From Deltaproteobacteria bacterium UBA6601 (GTDB lineage: Bacteria; Myxococcota_A; UBA796; UBA9615): a stretch of DNA of 64,000 nucleotides. Location: contig DJIF01000021.1 of NCBI GenBank assembly GCA_002433485.1, positions 1 through 64,000 on the forward strand, in the 5' to 3' direction. A program made the position numbers and the translations under genes. The notes under the pieces are model-generated. The model was not told the origin of the DNA, made no database searches, and saw only the letters and a program-made list of their open reading frames with translations. Positions 31,329 through 38,856 of this stretch are shown one piece after another; position 1 is the stretch's first letter; each line of letters opens with the position of its first letter.

Positions 31329-32096
31329 TCAGGACTCGGCCAGACGACTGAGCTCGGCTGGCGAGAGCTCGTAGTTAGCGTAGACGTCCTGTACGTCATC
31401 GTTGTCATCCAGTGCGTTGAGGAGTGCCATTAGTTGGTCTGCCTCGCGGCCTTCGACCGAGACGGTGATGGTTGGCAACCACGTCATTCCGTACTCCTTG
31501 ACCTGAAAACCGTCGCTCTCAAGACCTGCTCGGACCTCTTCCAAATCGGCGACCGCAGAGAGGACCTGGAAGACGTCAGTGCCCTGGTCATCGCTGCTCT
31601 TGACGATGTCGTCTACCGGGTGTTCGAGGGCTGCAAGGGTCAGCTCCTCTTCGTCGGTCTGCTCCATATCGACCAGCACTTCTCCGAGCCTGCTGAAGGA
31701 GTGCGCCGCTGCGCCACTGGCCGCAAGAGAGAGGCCGCGCTTGCTGAAGATGTTGCGAATCTCGGGTGCCGTCCGGTTGCGGTTGTCGGTCAGGCATTCA
31801 ATCAGGATCGCGACTCCGCCAGGGCCGTATCCCTCGTACATGACCTCTTCATACTCGACTCCTTCCAGCAGCCCGGCGCCTTTCTTGATCGCTCGCTCAA
31901 GATTCTCCTTGGGCAGACTCACCGCCTTTGCCTTGCTGATGGCGAGGCGCAGACGAGGGTTTGCGTCAGGGTCGGGGCCACCGATTCGAGCTGCGACCAT
32001 GATGTCTTTTACGACCTTGCTGAAGGCCTTGCCTCGCTTGGCGTCCTGTGCACCTTTGCGATGTTTGATGTTGGCCCATTTGCTGTGGCCGGCCAT
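31329..32096 (-). CDS. yebC: YebC/PmpR-family transcriptional regulator
   Basis: A 255-residue protein with the family start MAGHSKWANIKHRKG and the conserved DNA-associated core (RLAISKAKAVSLPKENLERAI, then YEGYGPGGVAILIECLTDNRNRT). YebC proteins act as regulators, and a related one assists translation of proline stretches. I chose the ATG at 32096, with GGAG five bases upstream. As in many bacteria it is the first gene before ruvCAB. Confidence 0.95.
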   Translation of the reverse strand: MAGHSKWANIKHRKGAQDAKRGKAFSKVVKDIMVAARIGGPDPDANPRLRLAISKAKAVSLPKENLERAIKKGAGLLEGVEYEEVMYEGYGPGGVAILIECLTDNRNRTAPEIRNIFSKRGLSLAASGAAAHSFSRLGEVLVDMEQTDEEELTLAALEHPVDDIVKSSDDQGTDVFQVLSAVADLEEVRAGLESDGFQVKEYGMTWLPTITVSVEGREADQLMALLNALDDNDDVQDVYANYELSPAELSRLAES

Positions 32097-32401
32097 CTTC
32101 ACTCCCGAGTCTAAAATCTGCGCTGGGAGCAGCCTGTTCAGCCCTGCCAGTCAGGGTCCTGCTCCTCAGCTTGAGGCCGCTGCAAGCATAGCAGCGCAGG
32201 ACTAGGTTTTGGGGCGTCTCTGCGCTCAGAACGGACGGCTGGATCGCTTGTCGCAGCCATTGCAGCCGCTTGTTGCCCTGTAGCCGTCATGGAAGGGCCT
32301 GCTTGAGAGAGCCCAGAACGCGATGCTGTTCCAGCACCATCTTCGCCAAGGGCAGTGCGTCACTTTCGGTTCGTTGTTTCCATGGGCGATGTAGGAAAGA
32401 C
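32097..32401. other. 305-base intergenic stretch, no gene seen
   Basis: Lies between the yebC start and the stop of the FHA-GGDEF gene. It should hold the promoter of the yebC-ruv-lpxC operon. The sequence GATTTTAGAC (complement of 32110-32119) could contain a -10 element but no matching -35 is clear. A partial LexA-like site lies at 32126-32142. I see no RNA gene or convincing small frame. Confidence 0.5.
32126..32142. promoter_or_regulatory. Partial LexA-like site upstream of yebC-ruvCAB
   Basis: GCCTGTTCAGC at 32132-32142 matches the right half of the Myxococcus-type LexA consensus that I recall (CTRHAMRYBYGTTCAGS), but the left half agrees poorly. Its complement shares CTGAACAGG with the recA palindrome at 43856-43871. 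It lies about 30-46 bases upstream of the yebC ATG. ruv genes are SOS-controlled in many bacteria, so the position is suggestive, but a nine-base match is expected by chance about once per two windows of this size. Confidence 0.3.
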
Positions 32402-33547
32402 TCAGTCGCTGCTGCTGCCGTCCGGTTGCAGCAACTGTCGAGCAAATTGGGCCATGGAGCCGTTGAGTTCGTCCAATTCCTGTGCTCCGGCGATGGCGAT
32501 GTCATCGCGGCTGATGGCGGTCACTCCCTGGGTCGCCAAGTTGCTCTGGTCCTTGCGACGCACGGTCTCTTGAGCGGACTCTTCGCTCGGCTCAGGAGCA
32601 AGGTGCACCCGGTCGCGGCCATTGCGCTTGGCTACATAGAGCGCACGATCGGTGCGCTCTAGCCAGTCAGGCAGCTTTTCCTCGGGGTGAATCTCTCCCG
32701 CGCCGACCGAGGTGGTGATGGAGAAGGTGCGACCTTCATTGGTCTCGAAGTCCAACTCAGCGATCATTTCACGGATCCGCTCGCCGACTCGGGCAGCGAC
32801 AGCAGCAGGAGCGCCGGGCAGGATGATACAGAACTCTTCGCCGCCGAAGCGCAGCGCCGAGTCTCCGCCGCGGATAGCTTTGCGTAGGCACCTGGCCACG
32901 CTACAGAGAACCTGGTCGCCCATAATGTGGCCGTAGTGGTCATTTACTCGCTTGAAGTGGTCCAGGTCGACGATCAACATGGAGAAGGGTTCGTCATTGC
33001 GGCGGCAGGCGTCCAGCAGGGCAGGTAACTGGTCCACCAGAAAACGACGCGTCAGCAACCCTGTGAGCGGGTCCGTCCGAGCGCTTTCTACGCGCTTGGC
33101 AATGTCCGCCTGAAAGGCGTGCTCGGCGGGGTCCATAACCCGATAACGAAGCGCGATCTCACCGATCTGCACCATGTCTCCGTCGCTGAGAGTGACGCAA
33201 TTGCTCAGTTCTTCGCCGTTCACCTGAGTACCGTTGGTGGAGTCCATGTCCTGGATTTCAATGCTGCGGCCGACATCAGTGTCAAGCATTGCGAGCTTGG
33301 CGTGGCACCTTGAAACAGAAGCGTGGCGAAGGCAGAAATCCATGTCTCTGGCTCTGCCCACACGAATCTCACGAGCATGCTCAGGGAAGGCGAAGAAGTC
33401 ACCCAGATTAGGTCCCGAGTGGACCACCAGTGTGGGAACCGGCGCATTTGAGCTACTTTGTTGGCCACCGGCCTGACCTGAGTAGCTTAGGGTTGCGGCA
33501 TCGCCAAGGCTCTTGTCGACGTCCTTGGGTCGGGTGTCTTCAGTCAC
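32402..33547 (-). CDS. FHA-domain diguanylate cyclase (GGDEF)
   Basis: A 381-residue signalling protein that would make cyclic di-GMP from GTP. The N-terminal half is an FHA phosphothreonine-binding domain (IRVGRARDMDFCLRHASVSRCHAKL, then DSTNGTQVNG). A GGDEF domain follows with the active-site GGEEF, the SMLIVDLDHFKRVND metal site, and RGGD five residues upstream of GGEEF, matching the inhibitory I-site. A C-terminal tail of about 60 residues is unrelated. I prefer the GTG at 33547; the longer frame begins at a TTG at 33592. Feedback inhibition by c-di-GMP and control by a phosphoprotein are inferred. Confidence 0.92.
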   Translation of the reverse strand: MTEDTRPKDVDKSLGDAATLSYSGQAGGQQSSSNAPVPTLVVHSGPNLGDFFAFPEHAREIRVGRARDMDFCLRHASVSRCHAKLAMLDTDVGRSIEIQDMDSTNGTQVNGEELSNCVTLSDGDMVQIGEIALRYRVMDPAEHAFQADIAKRVESARTDPLTGLLTRRFLVDQLPALLDACRRNDEPFSMLIVDLDHFKRVNDHYGHIMGDQVLCSVARCLRKAIRGGDSALRFGGEEFCIILPGAPAAVAARVGERIREMIAELDFETNEGRTFSITTSVGAGEIHPEEKLPDWLERTDRALYVAKRNGRDRVHLAPEPSEESAQETVRRKDQSNLATQGVTAISRDDIAIAGAQELDELNGSMAQFARQLLQPDGSSSD

Positions 33548-33602
33548 CTTGGATGGTCTCTTCTGTGGTCGGTGTTGCCGGTCTGCTCGCAAGCAACTTT
33601 TA

Positions 33603-36275
33603 CTATACGCTGGGGCGGTCGCTCTCGATGATTTCTGCGTCGATTACCCCCGGTTCAGGTAGGCCAGCAGTCTCACCGTCCGCATCAAGCGGCTGAGGGC
33701 GAGGCTCGGAGCTGAACGTGAACTTACCGTTTTCTTCGTCCACCAGGATGTGGTCGCCTTCACCAAAGCTTCCCTCAAGCAGGTGCAGGCTCAAGGGGTC
33801 TTTGATATTGCGGAGGATGGCTCGCTTCAGCGGCCTGGCGCCATAAGCTGGCTCAAAGCCAAGGTCGCCAAGCAGCTGGGTCGCTGCTTCGGTCAACTCC
33901 ATACTCAGGTCCCTAGCTGTCAGCAGCTGCTGCAGCTGTCGAAGCTGGATGGTGACGATGTGGCCGATGTTGTCTCGAGTCAGTGGGTTGAACACGATGA
34001 TGTCATCGATTCGGTTCAGAAATTCAGGTCGAAAGTGGGCCCGCAGCGCGGCCATGGCCACGCTCTGCATAAGGTCCCGCTTGCCGGCATTCTCCATGAT
34101 GCCTGGTGCTCCGACATTGCTGGTCATGATGATGACCGTATTGCGGAAGTCCACCGTCTTGCCATGGGTGTCGGTCAGGCGGCCGTCGTCGAGTACCTGA
34201 AGGAGAATGTTGAAGACGTCTTGGTGGGCCTTCTCGATCTCGTCGAAGAGGACGACTGAGTAGGGCCGATTGGCGACAGCGTTGGTGAGAACGCCGCCCT
34301 CATCGAAGCCTACATAACCCGGAGGTGCCCCGACCAGTCGTGCTACAGCGTGCTTCTCCATGAATTCTGACATGTCGATGCGAACCACGGCCCCTTCGTC
34401 GTCAAACAGGAAGTCCGCCAGTGCTTTGGCGGTCTCGGTCTTTCCTACACCGGTCGGCCCCAGGAAGATGAAAGAGCCGATCGGGCGGTTCTCTTCTTGC
34501 AGGCCAGCTCGGGCCCGACGCACTGCTGAGGAGACCAGAGTCAGTGCGTCATCCTGGCCGATGACCCGCTCGCGCAGCTTGTCTTCCATGCGCCGCAGCT
34601 TTTCGATCTCCGACTCCTTGAGCCGACTGACCGGGATCCCGGTCCATTTGGCCACGACTGCAGCGATGGCGTCTTCATCTACCTCCTCGACCAACATCGG
34701 GCTCTCGCCCTGGTTGGTGACCAGTTCCTCCTGGCCCTCTTTAATCGCTTTTTCAAGGTCTGGGATGACTCCGTATTTCAGCTCAGCTGCTTTGCTGAGG
34801 TCTCCTTCTCGCTCGACCCGCTCCATCTGTCCGCGGGCTTCGTCAAGCTTGGCTTTCATCTCGCGGATCCCCGAGATGGCGTCCTGCTCGGCTCTCCATC
34901 GAGCTCGCAGGGCTCCGGCTTCTTCGACAATTTCGGCCAGCTCTCTCTCAATAGCCTTGATCCGCTCTTTGCTGTGCCGGTCGGCTTCCTTGCTGAGCGC
35001 TTGCTGCTCGATTTGCAGGGTGCGGATGCGTCGCTCAAGAGAGTCGATCTCTACTGGCATTGAGTCAATGCCCATGCGGACTGCTGATCCGGCCTCGTCC
35101 ATGAGGTCAATGGCTTTGTCTGGCAGGAAGCGATCCGCGATGTAGCGATGGGAGAGCCGCGCTGCTGCAACCAGAGCAGCGTCGCGAATGCGCACACCAT
35201 GATGAACTTCATACTTGTCTTTTAAGCCACGGAGGATAGCGACCGTATCCTGCACCGAAGGCTGCTCAATAAGCACTCGGGCAAAGCGCCGCTCAAGGGC
35301 AGAGTCCTTTTCGATGTGCTTGCGGTATTCGGACAGCGTGGTCGCTCCGATGCAACGCAGTTCGCCGCGTGCCAGGGCTGGCTTGAGCATGTTTGAGGCG
35401 TCCATTGAGCCTTCGGTCTTGCCGGCACCGATGATGTTGTGGAGCTCGTCGATGAACAGGATGATCTCCCCGTCAGCGTCTTGAACTTCCTTGAGTACTG
35501 CCTTGAGTCGCTCCTCAAATTCTCCGCGAAACTTTGCACCGGCCACCATTGATGGCAGGTCCAGCGAGATCAGCCGCTTGTTACGGAGCTTATCGGGGAC
35601 GTCTCCTTGAACGATTCGGATCGCAAGTCCTTCAGCCAGGGCGGTCTTGCCAACCCCTGGCTCACCGACCAGAACGGGGTTGTTCTTGGTCCGTCGGGAG
35701 AGAATCTGAATGGTGCGTCTGATCTCCTCTTCTCTGCCGATGACCGGATCTAGCTTGCCTCTTCGAGCTTGATCGCACAGGTCGGTGCCGAACTTTTCGA
35801 GCGACTGAAACTTATCTTCCGGGCTCTGGTCAGTGACCCGATGGGAGCCTCGAACTTCAGCCATTGCGGAGAGCAGCGACTCGCGGCTAAGGCCGGCATT
35901 CGAGAGAACCTTTCCTGCAGTCTTGGCCGAACTGGTTGCTGCCAGCAGGAGATGTTCGGTGCTGACGTATTCATCCTTCAGTTTGCTTGCCTCATCCAGG
36001 GCGCTATCGACGAGCTTGTGGAGCCGTTGAGAGACAAAGGTGTTGCCGCCGCTGACTTTGGGGCGACGCTCAATGTCTTCGATCAGCAGGCCTCGGAGCT
36101 GGCCGATGTTGGCGCCGATCTTGCGCAGAATGGCCACTGCGACGCCGTCAGACTGGCCGAGGACCCCGAGCAGGACATGCTCCACATCGACCTCTTGTTG
36201 GCCGTTTTGGCGTGCCAGGTCCTGGCCACTGGCGATGGCCTCCTGACTCTTGACCGTTAGCTTCTCGCTGCGCAT
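33603..36275 (-). CDS. clpB: ATP-dependent disaggregase ClpB
   Basis: ClpB works with DnaK to resolubilise aggregated proteins. The 890-residue protein has a Clp N-domain, first AAA module with VGEPGVGKTALAEG near residue 205, a long coiled-coil M-domain (about 400-520, with RHSKERIKAIERELAEI), and a second AAA module with LGPTGVGKTETAKA near 605 and the sensor-2 GARPLKRAI near the end. Length is slightly above the usual 860. The ATG at 36275 has AGAGG nearby. It lies 22 bases downstream of the DUF1844 gene. Confidence 0.96.
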   Translation of the reverse strand: MRSEKLTVKSQEAIASGQDLARQNGQQEVDVEHVLLGVLGQSDGVAVAILRKIGANIGQLRGLLIEDIERRPKVSGGNTFVSQRLHKLVDSALDEASKLKDEYVSTEHLLLAATSSAKTAGKVLSNAGLSRESLLSAMAEVRGSHRVTDQSPEDKFQSLEKFGTDLCDQARRGKLDPVIGREEEIRRTIQILSRRTKNNPVLVGEPGVGKTALAEGLAIRIVQGDVPDKLRNKRLISLDLPSMVAGAKFRGEFEERLKAVLKEVQDADGEIILFIDELHNIIGAGKTEGSMDASNMLKPALARGELRCIGATTLSEYRKHIEKDSALERRFARVLIEQPSVQDTVAILRGLKDKYEVHHGVRIRDAALVAAARLSHRYIADRFLPDKAIDLMDEAGSAVRMGIDSMPVEIDSLERRIRTLQIEQQALSKEADRHSKERIKAIERELAEIVEEAGALRARWRAEQDAISGIREMKAKLDEARGQMERVEREGDLSKAAELKYGVIPDLEKAIKEGQEELVTNQGESPMLVEEVDEDAIAAVVAKWTGIPVSRLKESEIEKLRRMEDKLRERVIGQDDALTLVSSAVRRARAGLQEENRPIGSFIFLGPTGVGKTETAKALADFLFDDEGAVVRIDMSEFMEKHAVARLVGAPPGYVGFDEGGVLTNAVANRPYSVVLFDEIEKAHQDVFNILLQVLDDGRLTDTHGKTVDFRNTVIIMTSNVGAPGIMENAGKRDLMQSVAMAALRAHFRPEFLNRIDDIIVFNPLTRDNIGHIVTIQLRQLQQLLTARDLSMELTEAATQLLGDLGFEPAYGARPLKRAILRNIKDPLSLHLLEGSFGEGDHILVDEENGKFTFSSEPRPQPLDADGETAGLPEPGVIDAEIIESDRPSV

Positions 36276-36297
36276 TTCGGGCCTCTTGGTTGTGGTT

Positions 36298-36588
36298 CTA
36301 AAGGGTGTTGGGGAGCTGAACGATGCGGACTCGAAGATCCGCGAGCAGCTTGGCCAGTAGCTCTTGTTCGGCGTCGTCCAGATTGCCTTTGGTCTTGGTC
36401 TCTAAGAGGGCGAGGAGTTCGATGGTCTGGCGGGCGCCCTCTGGGTCCGGGCGCAGCATGCCACCGCTAGTGGGGTCGGGAGCATCACCCAGCTGAATCA
36501 TTGCGGAGGTCCCTAATGAGATGAGAAAGGTAGAGAAATCCAGCGGCTTGGTGGGGCGTGCGGTCTTGGGTCCACTTGAGTCGGTCAT
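36298..36588 (-). CDS. DUF1844 protein
   Basis: A 96-residue protein of family DUF1844, recognised by LDFSTFLISLGTSAMIQLGDAPDP and the later ARQTIELLALLETKTKGNLDDAEQELL, which recurs across deltaproteobacterial-type genomes. Its function is unknown. It is the first gene of the pair with clpB and is divergent from bamD. Confidence 0.85.
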   Translation of the reverse strand: MTDSSGPKTARPTKPLDFSTFLISLGTSAMIQLGDAPDPTSGGMLRPDPEGARQTIELLALLETKTKGNLDDAEQELLAKLLADLRVRIVQLPNTL

Positions 36589-36629
36589 GCTTGGGGCTCC
36601 ATAGGCTGCAGTTTCGCGGGTCTTGAACC

Positions 36630-36642
36630 GGAAGAATCTTCC
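36630..36642. promoter_or_regulatory. Palindrome between divergent DUF1844-clpB and bamD
   Basis: GGAAGA-A-TCTTCC is a perfect 13-base dyad, 42-54 bases upstream of the DUF1844 start. It does not match the CIRCE heat-shock element. A regulator site for the DUF1844-clpB pair is possible. Confidence 0.3.
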
Positions 36643-36717
36643 ACTTACGGTTCGGTTCTGTCCAACCCTCTCGCAAACCTGGGTTCTGTATCGCTCCTGT
36701 CAAACACGAAAGGAAGA

Positions 36718-36745
36718 CTTGCTCCGTGGCTCCGCGCCACGCAAG
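36718..36745 (+). other. Bulged hairpin in bamD leader
   Basis: CTTGC and GTGGC, separated by a three-base TCC bulge, pair with GCCAC-GCAAG around a TCCGC loop. The ten-pair stem ends just before an in-frame ATG at 36746 that is too far upstream to begin a normal BamD signal peptide. It could be a regulatory leader structure or a chance fold. Confidence 0.3.
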
Positions 36746-36814
36746 ATGGCGCCGCTCGCCGGAGAAGTGGCTCTGGTGCGGTCGTTATGGTGCCACCTCG
36801 GAGCTGAGTCCATC

Positions 36815-37798
36815 GTGTCTGTGAACTTGCCAGTCGGGCCTCCGCCTGTGCAGCCGCGCATTCGGCAGATCATCCTGTTGGTCGGCGCATTTTTCTTGCT
36901 GATTAGCCCCGTGGCTGCCGTTGACGCTTCTGAAGCTCAGTTGTCGTCGAGGATCCAGCCCCATGGTCTTGATGTGGGCAGCGTGGGGTCTGATGTGGGT
37001 ACGCCCAAGCCGCGCCGAGCGAGGGTCCGGGCGCCAGAAGATCCCGAGAACTTGTACCGTCGCGGGCTCCGTCAGCTGCGGCGAGGCTACTACGATGAGG
37101 CGATCATTTCTTTTGAGAAGGTGAAGAATCACTTTCCATTCAATCAGTATTCGGTATTGAGCGAGCTGCGAGTCGCTGACGCCTTGTTCGAGAAGGATTC
37201 TTATATTGAGTCCATCGATGCCTACCGTCAGTTCACCCGCCTTCACCCTCGTCACAGTGAGATTGATTACGCCATTTATCGAATGGCCCGTGCTGAGTTT
37301 AAGGTCGCCTCTAAGGTTCCGCAGCGGGATCAGAGCAGCACGGAGCGGGGTCTCAAGAAGCTGCGTGGCTTTGAGCGTCGATTTCCGGACTCAGAGTATG
37401 TGGAAGAGGTACTGCGCATTCGTACCGAGGCGCGTACGCGCCTGGCCAAGCGCATGCTGCAGGTAGGGAACTACTACTGGAAGACCCGCGAGTGGAAGGC
37501 TGCGGAGCGGCGCTACGGCCTGGTCTGGCTCGAGTATGCTGATACGTCGGTCATCTTTAAGGCTCGCTATCGGCAGGCACTGTGTCTGGTGGAACTGGGT
37601 CGTTCTGAGGAAGCTCGCGAGGTTCTTGAAGAACTTTCGGTTCGGGAGGGGAGTGGTCGTTGGGGGGAACGGGCGCGGAGCTTCTTGGATGACAACCTGA
37701 CAGAGCCGGCGGTCAGTCCGGACCAGTTGCCGGCTACGGATGCGAGTGCTGAAGAGGGGCCACTGCCTGATCAGGCGAAGCTAAGCGCTGGCAGCTGA
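36815..37798 (+). CDS. bamD: BamD-like outer-membrane assembly TPR protein, no lipobox
   Basis: BamD is the essential TPR subunit of the beta-barrel assembly complex. The C-terminal 230 residues match it well: ENLYRRGLRQLRRGYYDEAIISFEKVKNHFPFNQYSVLSELRVADALF, then a second TPR pair with EYADTSVIFKARYRQALCLVELG. The start is uncertain. I take GTG 36815 (or 36821), giving a signal peptide with IILLVGAFFLLISPVAAVDA. Usual BamD is a lipoprotein; this signal has no Cys at the cleavage site. Longer in-frame starts at 36623 and 36746 fit less well. Its last 28 bases overlap the convergent lipid-kinase gene. Confidence 0.8.
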   Translation: MSVNLPVGPPPVQPRIRQIILLVGAFFLLISPVAAVDASEAQLSSRIQPHGLDVGSVGSDVGTPKPRRARVRAPEDPENLYRRGLRQLRRGYYDEAIISFEKVKNHFPFNQYSVLSELRVADALFEKDSYIESIDAYRQFTRLHPRHSEIDYAIYRMARAEFKVASKVPQRDQSSTERGLKKLRGFERRFPDSEYVEEVLRIRTEARTRLAKRMLQVGNYYWKTREWKAAERRYGLVWLEYADTSVIFKARYRQALCLVELGRSEEAREVLEELSVREGSGRWGERARSFLDDNLTEPAVSPDQLPATDASAEEGPLPDQAKLSAGS

Positions 37799-38856
37799 TT
37801 TTCGTCCATCTGCACGCACAGCTCGCTGCGTAGGCCCCGAGCCTCGCCACCGACCTGATAGGGAACGGGCTTTTCGTAGCTGATTCTAATGCCCTGCGCG
37901 AGGAAGTCGTGCAGCCGGTCGTGCTCGAGACCACCGGTCCAGATTCGCGGTAATTCGTTCACCGTCGTGGCTAGATCCATGGCTGAGACGCGCAGCTGAA
38001 AATGACTCGGGCGGGAAGTTGCGTGGGCCAGCATGCGCAGATTGTAGCCATAGAAGGGGGTCGTCCCGAAGGCGGTCATGTTGGCTGGTCCGCGGTAGAG
38101 CACATCGCCGGGGTGCAGGCGAGAACCAATGGCAGCTCCCATTCGGTCGATGCGCCAGGCCGTTCCTTCCAGTACCTCTACGGTCACGAGCGGCGCGTCG
38201 GAGGTTGCGACTCGGGGCACTGTTCGACCGAAGGCCGAGGCAAAGTAGACCGCGAGGTGCTGAGAGCGGGACTCCAGTGGGGTTCCCTTGAGCTTCTCTT
38301 TGGCCCAACGGTAGTCGTTTAGGACCGCCGCATCCCATCCCAGGCCGGCGAAAGGGAAGCGTTCTCCTTCTGCAGTGCAGAAACGCAGCGGCAGCTCGCG
38401 GAAGGCCTCACCACGATTCCAAGCGGCGAGGTCGTTGACCACTGAACTGGCTCCCACCCAGGAGGCCAGAGCGTTGCCTGTGCCGAGCCTCAGGATCCCC
38501 AGCCGCGGTGACTTCTTGTATCGTAGTAGACGGTTTGCGAGATCAATGATGGTCCCATCGCCGCCGCCACCAAACAGTGTGCTGACCTCGGATTCCAGGG
38601 CCGCTTCCACAGCGTCCTGGGCCTCTTCGAGGGTGTGAGTCCAGAACACGATGGCGTCCGGGCAGGCCCGTCGGATGCCACGAACGATGGATTTTTTAGC
38701 TCTGCCAGCGTTGGCATTAAGGAGCACCGCGACATCACCTTCAGGGACCGCGTAGACAGGCTCTTCGGCGATCAGGTGTTCCCCTGAAAAGACTGCAGCC
38801 TCATCTACCTCGGAGGAGGTGGTCGACGGTACTGGAGCCTCGTCTTCGGAGCTCAC
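37771..38856 (-). CDS. Diacylglycerol-kinase-like lipid kinase
   Basis: A 361-residue kinase of the DAGK catalytic superfamily that phosphorylates a lipid hydroxyl. Signatures are VLLNANAGRAKKS near residue 45, FGGGGDGTIIDLANRLL near 95 and LGILRLGTGNALASWVG near 120, all at the usual spacing. The N-terminal 35 residues are acidic. It starts at a GTG that overlaps the alaS stop (GTGA), so it is the last gene of the cinA-side transcript. Substrate is not predictable; diacylglycerol or sphingoid bases are known for the family. Confidence 0.88.
   Translation of the reverse strand: MSSEDEAPVPSTTSSEVDEAAVFSGEHLIAEEPVYAVPEGDVAVLLNANAGRAKKSIVRGIRRACPDAIVFWTHTLEEAQDAVEAALESEVSTLFGGGGDGTIIDLANRLLRYKKSPRLGILRLGTGNALASWVGASSVVNDLAAWNRGEAFRELPLRFCTAEGERFPFAGLGWDAAVLNDYRWAKEKLKGTPLESRSQHLAVYFASAFGRTVPRVATSDAPLVTVEVLEGTAWRIDRMGAAIGSRLHPGDVLYRGPANMTAFGTTPFYGYNLRMLAHATSRPSHFQLRVSAMDLATTVNELPRIWTGGLEHDRLHDFLAQGIRISYEKPVPYQVGGEARGLRSELCVQMDENQLPALSFA

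Noticed and set aside
32287..32505. 72-codon minus-strand frame overlapping the end of the FHA-GGDEF gene
   Set aside because: Most of it is antisense-phase shadow of the tail of that gene, with no ribosome binding site or family match.
34360..35145. 261-codon plus-strand frame opposite clpB
   Set aside because: Ser/Arg-rich shadow of a fully supported ClpB.
36624..36650. CTTGAA followed at 13 bases by CCACTTA, resembling a heat-shock sigma-32 promoter
   Set aside because: It faces bamD, not clpB, and the -10 half fits poorly.
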